A stretch of DNA of 64,000 bases from Sporomusa sp. KB1 (GCF_007830295.1 NZ_VLKC01000002.1:1734513-1798512), one strand, 5' to 3'; shown: positions 35,334 to 44,935, counted from the first letter of the stretch. The notes: generated from the sequence alone by a model not told the origin. A program made the numbers and translations.

Positions 35334-37448
35334 TTATTCTGCGTATACAGGAAATGACACCTTTATTTTCGCGCCGCCACGAGAATTATTCCCAACACTA
35401 ATAGACCCATTGCTGGCAATAACAATGGACTGAATTATCGATAAACCAAGCCCCATAGAATCCCCGGATTTGGTTGAAAAAAACGGTTCAAAAATTCTTT
35501 CTTTCATAGCTTCATTAATACCAGGACCATTATCTCTTACTTCCAGGTATACTTTTTCGTCATCATTCCAGGTGCAAATAGATATTTTTCTTTGGTTTGA
35601 AGAAGCAGCATCTAAAGCCTGCATGGCATTCATCAGTAAATTGAGTAATACTTCCTCAAAACGAATAGGCGCACCATAAACAAAAGGTAAATTGGATGCT
35701 AAGTATTGATTAACTTGAATATGGCGCGAAATAAGCTGATTTCCTACCAAGGATAATGCCTTTTCGACGATATCATTTAAATTACAAGGTGTATAATCGT
35801 AATTTTGACTGTTACGCAGAAAAGAGCGCAGATGATTCACTATATTATCAATTCTATCCACCTGCTGAGAAATATTTGAAACATTTTTAATAACTTCTCC
35901 ACTTGGCATATCACCTTTTGACTGATAATGCAACAAAACGGTTTCTGACAAAAGACGAATTGCATTGAGTGGCTGATTTATTTCATGTGCTATACCGCCG
36001 CCAATAATGGCCAGTGTTGTAACCCTCGCAGCACGTTCAATAGCTTCTCTAGCTTCTGCCACTCTGATTTGAGCCTCTTTTTCGACAGTTATATCCCGTC
36101 CCACTGATTGATATTCGATGACCTCACCCAACTCATTGAATATTGCATGGTTATTCCATTGAAGCCAACAATTACTATTATTAGTTTCAATTTTGTATTC
36201 TGACATTGCAACCGGGTGTTCAGGACTAAGGCCGTCAAAAAGACGTAAGATAGCATCCCGATTCGCCGGTGGTACAAAGTTTATAAAATTTCGGCCAATT
36301 ATATCATCCATACTTTTACTAAAATAACGGCAAAACGCGCTATTAACAAAAGTCAGTGTGCCATCTGGAAGAAAACGGCGGATTAAATCCACCTGATCTT
36401 CTACAACTGCACGATAACGGGCTTCACTTTCTTTTAACTGTTGCTCTATTTGCTTTTGGGCAGTAATATCCCGCCCCACTGACTGAAACTCAAGTAATTT
36501 ACCACTTTCATCAAAAATAGCTCTATTTACCCACTGCTGCCAACGTACTTCTCCATCTGGTTTGACAAATTTCCGCTCGGACATAGCAACCGGGTTGTCC
36601 ACATGCAATGAAAATAACTGTTCTTTAAAAATCTCACGTTCTTCAGCAGGAATAAGTAAAATAACATTTTTCCCAAGCAGTTCTTCCATCGACTTATCAA
36701 ACCAATTACATAATGCTCCATTTACAAATGTTAAGGTGCCATCAGGACGAAAACGACGAATTAGCTCTATCTGGTCCTCTATAATCGCGCGATAACGTGC
36801 TTCGCTTTCTTGCAAAGCCTGTTCACGGGCAACACTGCGAGAAACCAAAAAGGAAATGATCATTGCCAGAATAATTACTATTATATTGACAACAACGAGA
36901 ATTATCTTCGAATGCACAGCATTTTGAGCATATTTTTCTTGTTCTTGCCTTACATACTCTTTAGTAGCGCTAATTATAGCTTCCGTAGCAGCCATAGCCT
37001 CTTTATAAGGCTGCCCGGCTTGAGCCATGTACATAGCGACATCCTCTAGCTTATTCGCCTGCTTGGCGGCCATAGACTTTTCTGCAATTTCTTCATAGGA
37101 TGATTTTTCTTTTTTTACGATAATAAGATATGCTTTTGAATTTTCGGTTCTAAGATTACTTTCCAACCAATGTATCCGTTCATTAGCCTTTGCCTTATAA
37201 TCATTATAAATCGGAATATCATTGGGATCGCCAGTAAAGTTGAACCGGCGCATAACAACACCCTCATTTGCAATATCTGCCGCCGTCCCCTGCACCATCT
37301 CCCTTACATCAATATTGACTTTGCTGAATTCTTGGTAAGATGAAGTTATTTCGCCAATCTTCCAGTATGTAAAACAGCTTATAACAATAATGAGCGTTAA
37401 GAGGAAGAAAAAGCCGATGTTTATTTTTTTCCCTACAGTCCATTTCAT
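35334..37448 (-). CDS. Membrane sensor histidine kinase with two PAS domains
   Basis: This 704-residue kinase has a membrane helix at about 11-32, a periplasmic four-helix-bundle sensor (about 35-185) and a second helix (about 186-208). Two tandem PAS domains both end in QSVGRDIT. The HisKA box is IAHEINQPLNAIRLLSE and the HATPase domain has NLLMNAMQAL and DNGPGI, with DSMGLGLSI as a further glycine box. It is predicted to phosphorylate the downstream sigma-54 regulator. The ligand is unknown; formate or redox state is plausible from context. Confidence 0.92.
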   Translation of the reverse strand: MKWTVGKKINIGFFFLLTLIIVISCFTYWKIGEITSSYQEFSKVNIDVREMVQGTAADIANEGVVMRRFNFTGDPNDIPIYNDYKAKANERIHWLESNLRTENSKAYLIIVKKEKSSYEEIAEKSMAAKQANKLEDVAMYMAQAGQPYKEAMAATEAIISATKEYVRQEQEKYAQNAVHSKIILVVVNIIVIILAMIISFLVSRSVAREQALQESEARYRAIIEDQIELIRRFRPDGTLTFVNGALCNWFDKSMEELLGKNVILLIPAEEREIFKEQLFSLHVDNPVAMSERKFVKPDGEVRWQQWVNRAIFDESGKLLEFQSVGRDITAQKQIEQQLKESEARYRAVVEDQVDLIRRFLPDGTLTFVNSAFCRYFSKSMDDIIGRNFINFVPPANRDAILRLFDGLSPEHPVAMSEYKIETNNSNCWLQWNNHAIFNELGEVIEYQSVGRDITVEKEAQIRVAEAREAIERAARVTTLAIIGGGIAHEINQPLNAIRLLSETVLLHYQSKGDMPSGEVIKNVSNISQQVDRIDNIVNHLRSFLRNSQNYDYTPCNLNDIVEKALSLVGNQLISRHIQVNQYLASNLPFVYGAPIRFEEVLLNLLMNAMQALDAASSNQRKISICTWNDDEKVYLEVRDNGPGINEAMKERIFEPFFSTKSGDSMGLGLSIIQSIVIASNGSISVGNNSRGGAKIKVSFPVYAE

Positions 37449-37645
37449 AATAAAATTTTTCCTTTATATAGAATATTGTACCTTGTATTGGCACAAAATC
37501 TGACTAGAGACAATAATCCAGATTTATTGTACACCTATAAGCATAACCTTACTAGTAAGTTGACAAAAAATGCAGACTAATTCTTTAGGTTCTGGCGACA
37601 AAATCTTAAAATTTTTTTATGTGCTATATTTTATTTTTTATCTTA

Positions 37646-37688
37646 CACAAAAAGCCCCTGCCAAGTAATGTAAATTTGGCAGGGGTTT
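37646..37688 (-). terminator. Terminator of the chemoreceptor gene
   Basis: A 9-bp perfect stem CCCCTGCCA/TGGCAGGGG with a 13-nt loop, followed on the minus strand by CTTTTTGTG, separates the chemoreceptor from the kinase-regulator pair. Confidence 0.85.
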
Positions 37689-37720
37689 TCTGACTTAACG
37701 TATCAAACCATATTTTTTCT

Positions 37721-39691
37721 CTATACTTGAAATTTAGACACTGCCACCTGCAGATCTTCTGCAAGCTTTGCCAACGCTTGGCTAGAGCTTGCAATTTCCT
37801 CCATGGAAGCCAATTGTTCTTCCGCAGCTGCCGAAACTCCCTGAGCCTCACCTGCCGATTTTTTGCCTAAATCATCAATCCTTTTGACCGAATCCACGAT
37901 ATGCTGGCTGCCTGAAGCCATCTGCTGCATGGCTGCCGAAATTTCCTTCACCTGGCCTGATACCCCTGTCACTAGGCCTGCAATTTCCCTAAAGGCAGCG
38001 CCTGCAGTATTGACAACTTCGGCCCCGGTTTTGACTTCCCGTGTGCCGTTGTCCATGGCCACAACCGCCCTATCCGTATCCTCCTGAATTTCCCCAATTA
38101 GCTCGGCAATCTTTTTCGCTGCCTCCTGGGACTGTTCAGCCAATTTACGGACTTCCTCGGCCACCACCGCAAATCCACGGCCTTGTTCTCCCGCCCGTGC
38201 CGCTTCAATAGCCGCATTAAGCGCCAGAAGGTTGGTCTGGCCAGCTATACCGGAAATGGTATCAACGATCTGGCCGATTTCTTTCGAACGTTCGCCCAGC
38301 TTTGATACAACCTGGGAGGAAGCATTGACTGTTTCTTCGATTTGGCCCATCTGATTTACTGCCTTCTCCACCGCTTTGTCACCGTCTTTCGCCTTTTCGG
38401 CCGCCTGGGCCGAGTGAGCAGCTACCTGGTTGGCATTAGCAGCGATCTGCTGAATACCAGCGGATATCTGTTCCACAATAGCAGTGGTATCGTTGGCTGC
38501 AGCCAATTGCTCACTGGCTCCCGACGCCACATTGGTAATCGAAGTGGCAATCTGACTGGCGGCCTGAGCCGATTGCTCCGAACTAGCTGTCAGTTCCTGC
38601 GATGAAGCCGCTACTTGCTCTGTGGCCCCGCTAATTTTTTGGATAAGATCACGCAGGTTCCCGGCCATCTGTTCGAAGCTATGGCTTAGTCGGCCAATCT
38701 CATCGTCAGCGTTACTATCCAGTGTTATATTTGAAATATCACCATCGGCAATCCGGTTAGCCGCCATTTCCAGTTCGCGGAGGGGTTTCGTCATACTGCG
38801 GGCGTACCAGGCAATAAGTAAACCTGCCAAAACCAAAACTACAATGATTGTCACCAACGAAATTACCGTTAACGACGCCACTTCCTTTGACACTTCAGCA
38901 GTAGGAACTTTCACCACCAATGACCAGCCTGTTCTAGGCACAGGCGCGTATGCCACTGTGGTAGCAATACCTTTATCATCGTATTGGGCAAGCCCTTTTT
39001 CTCCCTTAACCATACGTTCGTACGTTGCCTTTATAGCCGAACTGGCCTCTTTGCTTTCTAAAACATTAATCTTCATTGCCATTTCCTTGTTCTGATGAAC
39101 AATTAGTAAGCCATTCTCCTGCACCATGAAACCGTAGCCAGTCTCTCCCGCCTTAATCTCAAGCACCTTTTGGTTAATATCCGCTATACTAATTGCGCCA
39201 AACAATACACCATTAATTTTCCCCTCCACCTTGATCGGCACTGCCAGTACGATCTCCAAATCGCCAGAGGGCGATAAAACCGGGTCAGATACGCTAGCTT
39301 TACCTTGCATCGCCTCTTGAAACCAAGTCTTTGATCCAAAATTCAGCCTGAACCCTTTTGCGTCGATTGCTTGCCCATTTTGCGCTACGTATCCAATGGT
39401 GGCAAATTTAACCATATTTTTTTTAACCTGTACAAAAAAAGGAGCCATCTCTTCCAGATTACCACTTTGGACTGCCGGCGCCTTTGCTATCCCTTCAAGA
39501 TGGAAAATGCCTTTATCCAACCAATCACCAATACTAAGCGCAGAATTCTCCGCTAGTTTTTCCATGCTGCTTGTGATTTCTCCGGTAACAATTGTTCGCG
39601 CTTTCCAGTAGTTGAGGCCACCCAAAACGCTCATCGCTATCAAGAAGATAATGAGAATAGTAACCGTTAGTTTAGTTTGAATGCTTTTCAT
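37721..39691 (-). CDS. Methyl-accepting chemotaxis protein with Cache sensor
   Basis: This 656-residue chemoreceptor has membrane helices at about 9-29 and 280-303 flanking a periplasmic double-Cache-type domain (about 35-275). A HAMP domain (about 305-360) follows, then a long cytoplasmic signalling coil with the conserved tip [17 protein letters not shown]-type region. It should bias swimming in response to a small organic ligand. Its -24/-12 promoter and upstream dyad are the same as those of the molybdopterin and CoA-transferase genes, so it is probably part of that catabolic regulon. Confidence 0.92.
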   Translation of the reverse strand: MKSIQTKLTVTILIIFLIAMSVLGGLNYWKARTIVTGEITSSMEKLAENSALSIGDWLDKGIFHLEGIAKAPAVQSGNLEEMAPFFVQVKKNMVKFATIGYVAQNGQAIDAKGFRLNFGSKTWFQEAMQGKASVSDPVLSPSGDLEIVLAVPIKVEGKINGVLFGAISIADINQKVLEIKAGETGYGFMVQENGLLIVHQNKEMAMKINVLESKEASSAIKATYERMVKGEKGLAQYDDKGIATTVAYAPVPRTGWSLVVKVPTAEVSKEVASLTVISLVTIIVVLVLAGLLIAWYARSMTKPLRELEMAANRIADGDISNITLDSNADDEIGRLSHSFEQMAGNLRDLIQKISGATEQVAASSQELTASSEQSAQAASQIATSITNVASGASEQLAAANDTTAIVEQISAGIQQIAANANQVAAHSAQAAEKAKDGDKAVEKAVNQMGQIEETVNASSQVVSKLGERSKEIGQIVDTISGIAGQTNLLALNAAIEAARAGEQGRGFAVVAEEVRKLAEQSQEAAKKIAELIGEIQEDTDRAVVAMDNGTREVKTGAEVVNTAGAAFREIAGLVTGVSGQVKEISAAMQQMASGSQHIVDSVKRIDDLGKKSAGEAQGVSAAAEEQLASMEEIASSSQALAKLAEDLQVAVSKFQV

Positions 39692-39753
39692 CGCAACCTC
39701 CTGTTTATTACAAAAAAATCCATTTCTCCGTTCAGCTTAATATATATTTGAAA

Positions 39754-39770
39754 TGCATTTATTGTGCCAT
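39754..39770 (-). promoter_or_regulatory. Sigma-54 promoter of the chemoreceptor gene
   Basis: On the minus strand TGGCAC-AATAA-ATGCA has correct -24/-12 spacing; only the first base of TTGC differs. It lies about 60 bp before the start codon. Confidence 0.75.
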
Positions 39771-39808
39771 AGGTGAAAACCCTGAAAATATGCACCCTTA
39801 TTAAGGCG

Positions 39809-39849
39809 TTGGGACACAATCCTTTAATTATGAGTCAACCTTGTCCCAA
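39809..39849 (-). promoter_or_regulatory. 41-bp activator dyad, copy 1
   Basis: On the minus strand: TTGGGACA, 8 bp, TCATAATT, 9 bp, TGTCCCAA. It ends 40 bp upstream of the -24 box. It has the same layout as three other sites in the window. Confidence 0.8.
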
Positions 39850-40015
39850 ATTGATTCGATATTGAGATGGCCAGTCTATCTAGGGAAAGTGCTGCTATTG
39901 GGGGATTTTCCTTCACAAAATTTGTACCTATCCTAAAAACTAAAAACTTTAAAAAACAAGAGTAAAATATGGTATGATAAAATAAATGTATAAATTCTCA
40001 GGGAGGATGAGCTGT

Positions 40016-40165
40016 ATGGGCACGTGCTTAAGCTGTAACGAGTGTGGGAGATGCACAAGCATCAATAGAAAAATTATAAAATGTCCAAAATGTAGACGCG
40101 CAAATCTTAAGGATAATAAGATTTGTAAACGATGTGGCACTGTACTTGAACCTAATGAAGTTTAG
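40016..40165 (+). CDS. 49-residue zinc-ribbon-like protein with four CxxC pairs
   Basis: A short frame behind GGGAGG (nine bases before the ATG) encodes CLSC, CGRC, CPKC and CKRC, i.e. four CxxC pairs in 49 residues. This is enough for two zinc or iron-sulfur knuckles. The flanking residues (KIIKCPKCRRANLKDNKICKRC) resemble zinc-ribbon domains. A TATGATAA-type promoter precedes and a hairpin follows. Function unknown. Confidence 0.75.
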   Translation: MGTCLSCNECGRCTSINRKIIKCPKCRRANLKDNKICKRCGTVLEPNEV

Positions 40166-40180
40166 TACCCCAAAAAAACC

Positions 40181-40236
40181 AAAAAGAAGAAACGTAGAAG
40201 GGCTGAGTTTGCGCCGCATCTATGATTCTTCTTTTT
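40181..40236 (+). terminator. Terminator of the zinc-ribbon gene
   Basis: Complementary arms AAAAAGAAGAA / TTCTTCTTTTT lie just after the stop codon, ending in a T-run. Confidence 0.65.
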
Positions 40237-40295
40237 AATTTTCCTTACCTTTTTGTGAATAACTCAAATATGAATTATAAAATTTACTCAATTAA

Positions 40296-40363
40296 CAAAA
40301 CCAACTTTGCCGAAATGGTCAGAGACCAATCCAGCAAAGTTGCGGTAAATTCACTTTAGTCAA
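40296..40363. repeat. Dispersed repeat, short copy
   Basis: Starts CAAAACCAACTTTGCCGAAA and ends with AGCAAAGTTGCGGTAAAT and TCACTTTAGTCAA. It shares both ends with the longer copy at 41549-41642 but lacks its central part. Both copies lie just downstream of minus-strand genes. Confidence 0.75.
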
Positions 40364-40392
40364 ACCTTTTCCATTTTAAGTTACCGATGACC

Positions 40393-41253
40393 CTATTTAT
40401 GCTTGTACAGCCCCACCCGATTGCCTTCGCAATCCTGGAAATGAGCAATGAAGCCAAGCTCGCCTAGTTCCGTCTGAGGCTGAAGTGTTTTTCCCCCATT
40501 AGCTTCTATTTTAACTAGGGTGCCCGGAATATCGTTAACCGACAGATAAACTACATTTCCGGTTTCCGCAGGTATATACCCATCCGCTTTTACCAAAGAA
40601 CCACATGTTCCGGGGGTTTTGGGTTTCATTGGAAACCAAACCATATCCAACTTTCCCATTTTACTACTGGAAGGAAGAGAATAGCTAAACACTGTTTTGT
40701 AGAAATTCTTAGCTTTCATCAGATCATTAACTGGAATCTCAAACCAATTGACAGGATTCATTTTTGCAGCCATTGTCGTTGTATACAAACCCACCCGGTT
40801 GCCTTCACAATCCTGGAAATGAGCAATGAAGCCAAGATCTCCCATTGCTGTTTGAGACTGAAGTATTTTCCCCCCATTAGCTTCTATTTTAGCTAAGGTT
40901 TCCGGAATATCTTTAACCAATAGATAAACTATACACCCAGTTTCTGAAGGCGTATATCCATCCGCTTTTACCAAAGAACCACTTGTTCCGGTTATTGCCG
41001 GTGTAAATGGAAAATAGGCCCTATTCGGCGTTTCCGTTTCATTAATAGTAAGGGAATAGCCAAACACTGTTTCGTAGAACGTCCTAGCTCTCAACAAATC
41101 ATTAACCGGGATATCAAACCAATTGATAGGGTTTATTTGTGTAATCGTAAGATCTGCTTGACATTTACTGCAGATTTTTTTCGTTGGCGGATTTACTGTA
41201 CCACAATCAGGGCATTTTGCTGGTTTTACTATAGATGGAGGTCTAAAACACAT
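40393..41253 (-). CDS. Zinc-ribbon plus duplicated glyoxalase/VOC domain protein
   Basis: The 286-residue protein has an N-terminal zinc ribbon (CPDCGTVNPPTKKICSKC, about residues 14-31) and two tandem VOC domains (about 42-158 and 165-284). The domains are strongly alike, each with NPxNWFxIPVNDL and GFIAHFQDCEGNRVGLY, so the gene arose by recent internal duplication. VOC proteins include glyoxalases, dioxygenases and resistance proteins; the activity here is unknown. GGGAG lies before the ATG. Confidence 0.85.
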   Translation of the reverse strand: MCFRPPSIVKPAKCPDCGTVNPPTKKICSKCQADLTITQINPINWFDIPVNDLLRARTFYETVFGYSLTINETETPNRAYFPFTPAITGTSGSLVKADGYTPSETGCIVYLLVKDIPETLAKIEANGGKILQSQTAMGDLGFIAHFQDCEGNRVGLYTTTMAAKMNPVNWFEIPVNDLMKAKNFYKTVFSYSLPSSSKMGKLDMVWFPMKPKTPGTCGSLVKADGYIPAETGNVVYLSVNDIPGTLVKIEANGGKTLQPQTELGELGFIAHFQDCEGNRVGLYKHK

Positions 41254-41548
41254 TTTAACATCTCCCTAATACTTATTGAATTTTCTACGCTTCAAATTGA
41301 TACTCAAGGCAAAGGAAGCTCAGCCTTGCATTTTCTACACATAGTATTTTTTCTTTTTGAGAAAATTATGGCTTTATTGCATCACACAATAAGATTCTCG
41401 CTTACTTCAGTTCGATGGGTCATAAAAGAATGTACAAGCACGAGTTGTCCCAAAAGAAAAGACCATCCATATCTTCACAGTAAAATTGGTAGCCAGCCGG
41501 CCTTTATCATATTTCCCCTTGAGTAATTATCTTTATCATAAGTAATTA
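41254..41548. other. Intergenic stretch, no gene recognised
   Basis: AT-rich sequence between the VOC gene promoter and the dispersed repeat. One isolated TTGTCCCAAA (about 41444-41453) resembles half of the activator dyad but no partner arm lies at the expected distance. Confidence 0.35.
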
Positions 41549-41642
41549 GCAAAACCAACTTTGGTGAAATGGTCAGGGACCAACTTTGCTGAAATGGTCC
41601 CTGACCATTTCAGCAAAGTTGCGGTAAAATCACTTTAGTCAA
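41549..41642. repeat. Dispersed repeat, long copy with perfect palindrome
   Basis: The core 41581-41621 is a perfect inverted repeat of 19 bp per arm with a 3-bp loop (arm CAACTTTGCTGAAATGGTC). A third, imperfect copy of the arm lies directly to the left. The outer ends match the short copy at 40296-40363. There is no T-run. Confidence 0.8.
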
Positions 41643-41712
41643 TAATACTTCGATTTTACTAAGGTTGCAGGCTGCCTTTTGTTCGTTATCAGGCAAATGA
41701 TTAGCTGATTTC

Positions 41713-41943
41713 TTAAGGCCTGCCTTCAGCAGAACAAGTTTCTGTTGATCTCCAATCCACAATATACGTACCTGATGCTTGTTTTAACGCAACATACTTA
41801 ACCTTTTGCGGTAATTCGGGAAATTTTTTGCTGTTCCGTGTTAATGCTTTGGCGTAAAGGGTAGCTATTGCTTCATCAGTAATTTCTTCCTTGTTTTCAA
41901 AAGCTTTTTTTGCATTCAGGATGTCTTCTTCAGTAATTACCAT
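41713..41943 (-). CDS. Small hypothetical protein in the molybdoenzyme operon (76 aa)
   Basis: An AGGAGG site six bases before the ATG supports this gene. The product is soluble and helical at the N-terminus (ITEEDILNAKKAFENKEEITDEAIATLYAKAL) with a single Cys near the C-terminus. It follows the ferredoxin subunit by about 100 bp, separated by a strong hairpin. No family recognised; an accessory role for the molybdoenzyme is inference from position. Confidence 0.65.
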   Translation of the reverse strand: MVITEEDILNAKKAFENKEEITDEAIATLYAKALTRNSKKFPELPQKVKYVALKQASGTYIVDWRSTETCSAEGRP

Positions 41944-41978
41944 TCCAATTCCTCCTTAATTAAAAATCAAATAATTAT

Positions 41979-42013
41979 CTGGAGACAAAGGGAAAAGATC
42001 CCTTTGTCTCCAG
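41979..42013 (-). terminator. Intercistronic hairpin after the ferredoxin subunit
   Basis: A perfect 14-bp stem CTGGAGACAAAGGG / CCCTTTGTCTCCAG with a 7-nt loop. The downstream side on the minus strand is AT-rich (ATAATTATTTGATTTTT) rather than a clean T-run, so it may be a partial terminator or an mRNA stabiliser. Confidence 0.6.
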
Positions 42014-42045
42014 GTAAACCACTAAGTTATGTCCCAAACCGGACC

Positions 42046-42480
42046 TTATTTAGGTGTAAACAATACCATTTTGGGCTTTCTTGCCATTTTTTCAGCCAGT
42101 TCTTTAACAGGGCCATAACTCATTACCAGTGATTGGCAATGCTGTACGCAACTAGGTATCTTGCCCTCAGCGGTTCGGTCCTTACACAGATCGCACAGTG
42201 AGGTGGGGAAAGGAACATAATTCAAATCCCATTTGCCATCAGCCATCTTGCGAGGTCCATCTTCCAGTAGCTTAAGACCGTATTGATTGGGACCAAGATT
42301 TAACTCTTTGATGCAGGCAACTTCACAAGCGTGGCAGCCTGTGCAATATTCGTAGTCAATTAACAGACCATTTCCAGAGGTCTCCTCTGATTTTAGAAGG
42401 CGTTCCAAACCCTCTCTGGCTTGGGGAAACGCGGCTGCTTTTCCTTTGGTCTCTTTATTCTGGCAGTTGAGCTCTGACAT
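42046..42480 (-). CDS. Ferredoxin-type electron-transfer subunit of the molybdoenzyme
   Basis: This protein of about 144 residues has two cysteine groups: CTGCHACEVAC, and CDLCKDRTAEGKIPSCVQHC, typical of short DmsB/NrfC/PhsB-like subunits with about two 4Fe-4S clusters. It should shuttle electrons to or from the molybdopterin subunit. The ATG at 42480 is chosen because AGGAGG lies eight bases upstream; it overlaps the end of the catalytic gene by 26 bp, indicating translational coupling. No signal peptide. Confidence 0.88.
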   Translation of the reverse strand: MSELNCQNKETKGKAAAFPQAREGLERLLKSEETSGNGLLIDYEYCTGCHACEVACIKELNLGPNQYGLKLLEDGPRKMADGKWDLNYVPFPTSLCDLCKDRTAEGKIPSCVQHCQSLVMSYGPVKELAEKMARKPKMVLFTPK

Positions 42481-44830
42481 ATTCCCATCCTCCTCTTCGG
42501 GTGACTTGTTCACCTGGCATTATTTTACTATTTTCTTCAGTTACTTTATAAATCCGGCAAAGCAAGTTTTTGTTAGGTGCTCCATAACCAGTTGGCCCGT
42601 TCTGGCACTGGGAGGTCAGGTTATTAATATTGGAATCAAAGGTCCCAAAGAGGCTCGGCTCGGCTCCTTCTTTTTCCGGGAACCACCAACCATGCTCAGC
42701 ACTTACTACTCTGGGGTCAATAGCAACTTTTAATGTAGCGATTTGTTTGCATCTGCCACGCTTGCTTTCGATCCATACCCAGTCTCCTTCTTGGATACCC
42801 AAGTTCTTGGCAGTATCAGGGTGAATTTCTACCAAGGGCTGTGGATGGAACATTCTCATAGTGGGCTGCTGCCGATGTTCAGAGTGGAAGAATTCCCATG
42901 AACGTGCACCTGAAGTTAGAATTAATGGATATTCTTTATACAGCTCAGGAGCTGAATAGGGACTTTCTGGCGGTTCAATATGAGTCGGCAACGGATCAAC
43001 GTCAAAGGCGTCAAACAAGTCAATATATAATTGAACCTTGCCGTCAGCCGTATTGAAACCAGGCTGTCTATCACGGCGCAGAAGACCTTTTTCATATTTC
43101 TTGTACTGCCATTCGGGGTAAATATAAACGTTTTCCTTAAGTTCCGAATAAGTAAGACCCTGTGTATTACCTCTTTCACGGAACTTTTTACCTTCTTCGG
43201 ACCATTCATACTTGAAGGCATCCGGATATTTGTCTTTGTCATTGCCCATTTTCCAGTTTAACCAATCTGGCACAGTTTCCCAGGGGAAGGCTTCGGGGTG
43301 CAGACGTTTTCCAAGGTCAAGAATAATCTGCTCGTCGGATTTGCATTCCTCATACTGTGTTAACTTGGTGATAGCACGCAGCGGTGCAAACCAGGCTCTG
43401 AAACTATCACGTTCTGCACTCATACCTGCAGGTAAGACGATATCTGCGCAAGCAACGGCAGTCGGAGTCATGAAGAGATCAACTACTACATTGAAGTCGA
43501 CTTTTTTCATGGCCTCATAAACGCGGGGTGCCTCAGATGCCATGTTGGCAAAGGTATTTGTGGTTTGCAACCACAACATTTTAACCGGGTACGGATGACC
43601 GCCATTTTCAATTGCCTCGAGGCATGTATCCCCATGGGCAGTTGAAGCTAACCCATACTTTTTAAGAGGATTTTTCTCATTTCCAAAGCGTTCTTCCTGG
43701 ATTTCTTTAGGCACCCAGCCGTAACCGCAGCTATAGCCATCATCAACATTGAATCCGCTCTTGGCAATGATGTTCCCACCCGGGACATCTGTATTTCCAG
43801 TTATCGCCCATAGGCTATTAACGGCCTGGGCAGTCGCAATACCGGTAACTTGTTGGTCAATAGCCAGACCCCACTGGATAGATGCCGGTTTGGCTTTAGC
43901 ATAACGCCGTGCTGCGGCTTCGATGATTTCCTTCGGAACCCAGGTAATTTCAGCAACTTTGTCAGTCGGATATTCCTGAACACGTTCTTTTAATTCTTCA
44001 AATCCTGAACACCAGTTTTCAACAAAATCATGATCATAAAGATCTTCGTTGATAATGACATTTAGCATACCCATAGCCAGCGCACAGTCAGTTCCGGGCC
44101 TTAACTGCAGCCAGTAATCTGCTCTCGCTGCCAACCATGTCAAACGAGGGTCAACAACAATGAGTTTTGCTCCCATTCTCATTTCATCAACAATCCAATG
44201 TCCAAAGAACCCATCGCCATTACTGATGATAGGATTATTACCCCAGATCATGATCACTTCCGGGCACTTAAACTCGGGGTTATTATAGCGGTCTTCAAAA
44301 AATTGTCCACAGTCAGCAACGAAGAAGTCACTATTCATAACCGCCTGCTGCGCAGCTCTAGGCAGATAGCAGGAATCACCGCTCAGGAATCCCAGCACAT
44401 AGTTGGGGCTGCCAAATGCAGCATAAGTCAGATAAGGTACCTGCCAGATAATATTTCTCCCGGTACCTTCCATGCCGACGATTGACTTGCCGCCAAATTC
44501 TTTTTGGATACCTTTGACTTTTTCAACGATAATATCGTAAGCTTCGTCCCAGGAAATACGTTCCCATTTATTTTCGCCGCGCTCACCGACACGCTTTAAC
44601 GGCCATTTCAGACGTTGGGGGCTATTGTATGCTTCCACCTGATTCAGGCAACGCATACATAATCTTCCCATGTTATAGGGATTATCTAGGTCTCCCTCGA
44701 CTTTTACTAATTTGTCATCTTTCGTGTAATACAGAAGGCCGCACCCATCATGACAACCCGGTCCTGACCAATGAGTAGAACGGGTTACAGTATATTCGCC
44801 TTCCTGCCACTGCCATTCTTTTGCAGACAT
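42455..44830 (-). CDS. Molybdopterin (DMSO reductase family) oxidoreductase catalytic subunit
   Basis: This 791-residue protein carries bis-MGD molybdenum or tungsten. N-terminal iron-sulfur ligands are C26-x3-C30-x27-C58 (plus C61), preceded by H20. The putative metal-ligand Cys lies in GDSCYLPR (about residue 152). Further family blocks are MIWGNNPIISNGDG, VVDPRLTWLAARAD and the C-terminal LTSGARSWEFFHSEHRQQPTMR substrate/cofactor region. No Tat signal, so it is cytosolic. It could be a dehydrogenase, hydroxylase/dehydroxylase, transhydroxylase or acetylene-hydratase-like enzyme; the reaction cannot be assigned. AGGAGG lies six bases before the ATG. Confidence 0.9.
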   Translation of the reverse strand: MSAKEWQWQEGEYTVTRSTHWSGPGCHDGCGLLYYTKDDKLVKVEGDLDNPYNMGRLCMRCLNQVEAYNSPQRLKWPLKRVGERGENKWERISWDEAYDIIVEKVKGIQKEFGGKSIVGMEGTGRNIIWQVPYLTYAAFGSPNYVLGFLSGDSCYLPRAAQQAVMNSDFFVADCGQFFEDRYNNPEFKCPEVIMIWGNNPIISNGDGFFGHWIVDEMRMGAKLIVVDPRLTWLAARADYWLQLRPGTDCALAMGMLNVIINEDLYDHDFVENWCSGFEELKERVQEYPTDKVAEITWVPKEIIEAAARRYAKAKPASIQWGLAIDQQVTGIATAQAVNSLWAITGNTDVPGGNIIAKSGFNVDDGYSCGYGWVPKEIQEERFGNEKNPLKKYGLASTAHGDTCLEAIENGGHPYPVKMLWLQTTNTFANMASEAPRVYEAMKKVDFNVVVDLFMTPTAVACADIVLPAGMSAERDSFRAWFAPLRAITKLTQYEECKSDEQIILDLGKRLHPEAFPWETVPDWLNWKMGNDKDKYPDAFKYEWSEEGKKFRERGNTQGLTYSELKENVYIYPEWQYKKYEKGLLRRDRQPGFNTADGKVQLYIDLFDAFDVDPLPTHIEPPESPYSAPELYKEYPLILTSGARSWEFFHSEHRQQPTMRMFHPQPLVEIHPDTAKNLGIQEGDWVWIESKRGRCKQIATLKVAIDPRVVSAEHGWWFPEKEGAEPSLFGTFDSNINNLTSQCQNGPTGYGAPNKNLLCRIYKVTEENSKIMPGEQVTRRGGWEYVRAQLPE

Positions 44831-44906
44831 TTAGCTTCCTCCTTTGAAAATTTAGTTTTTCAACTAATTAATTATTGTGGCTATCTTTTACTTTGGATGC
44901 CACCTC

Positions 44907-44935
44907 CTAAAAAACTCCTCCGTGGGAGTTTTTAG
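44907..44935 (-). terminator. Terminator-like hairpin in the molybdoenzyme leader (possible attenuator)
   Basis: On the minus strand AAAAACTCC-CACGGA-GGAGTTTTTT forms an intrinsic-terminator shape inside the leader, between the sigma-54 promoter (start near 44990) and the ATG at 44830. Confidence 0.6.

Noticed and set aside
41137-41526. 130-codon plus-strand frame across the VOC gene promoter
   Set aside because: Its first part is antisense to the VOC gene start, it has no ribosome site and shows no protein-like pattern.
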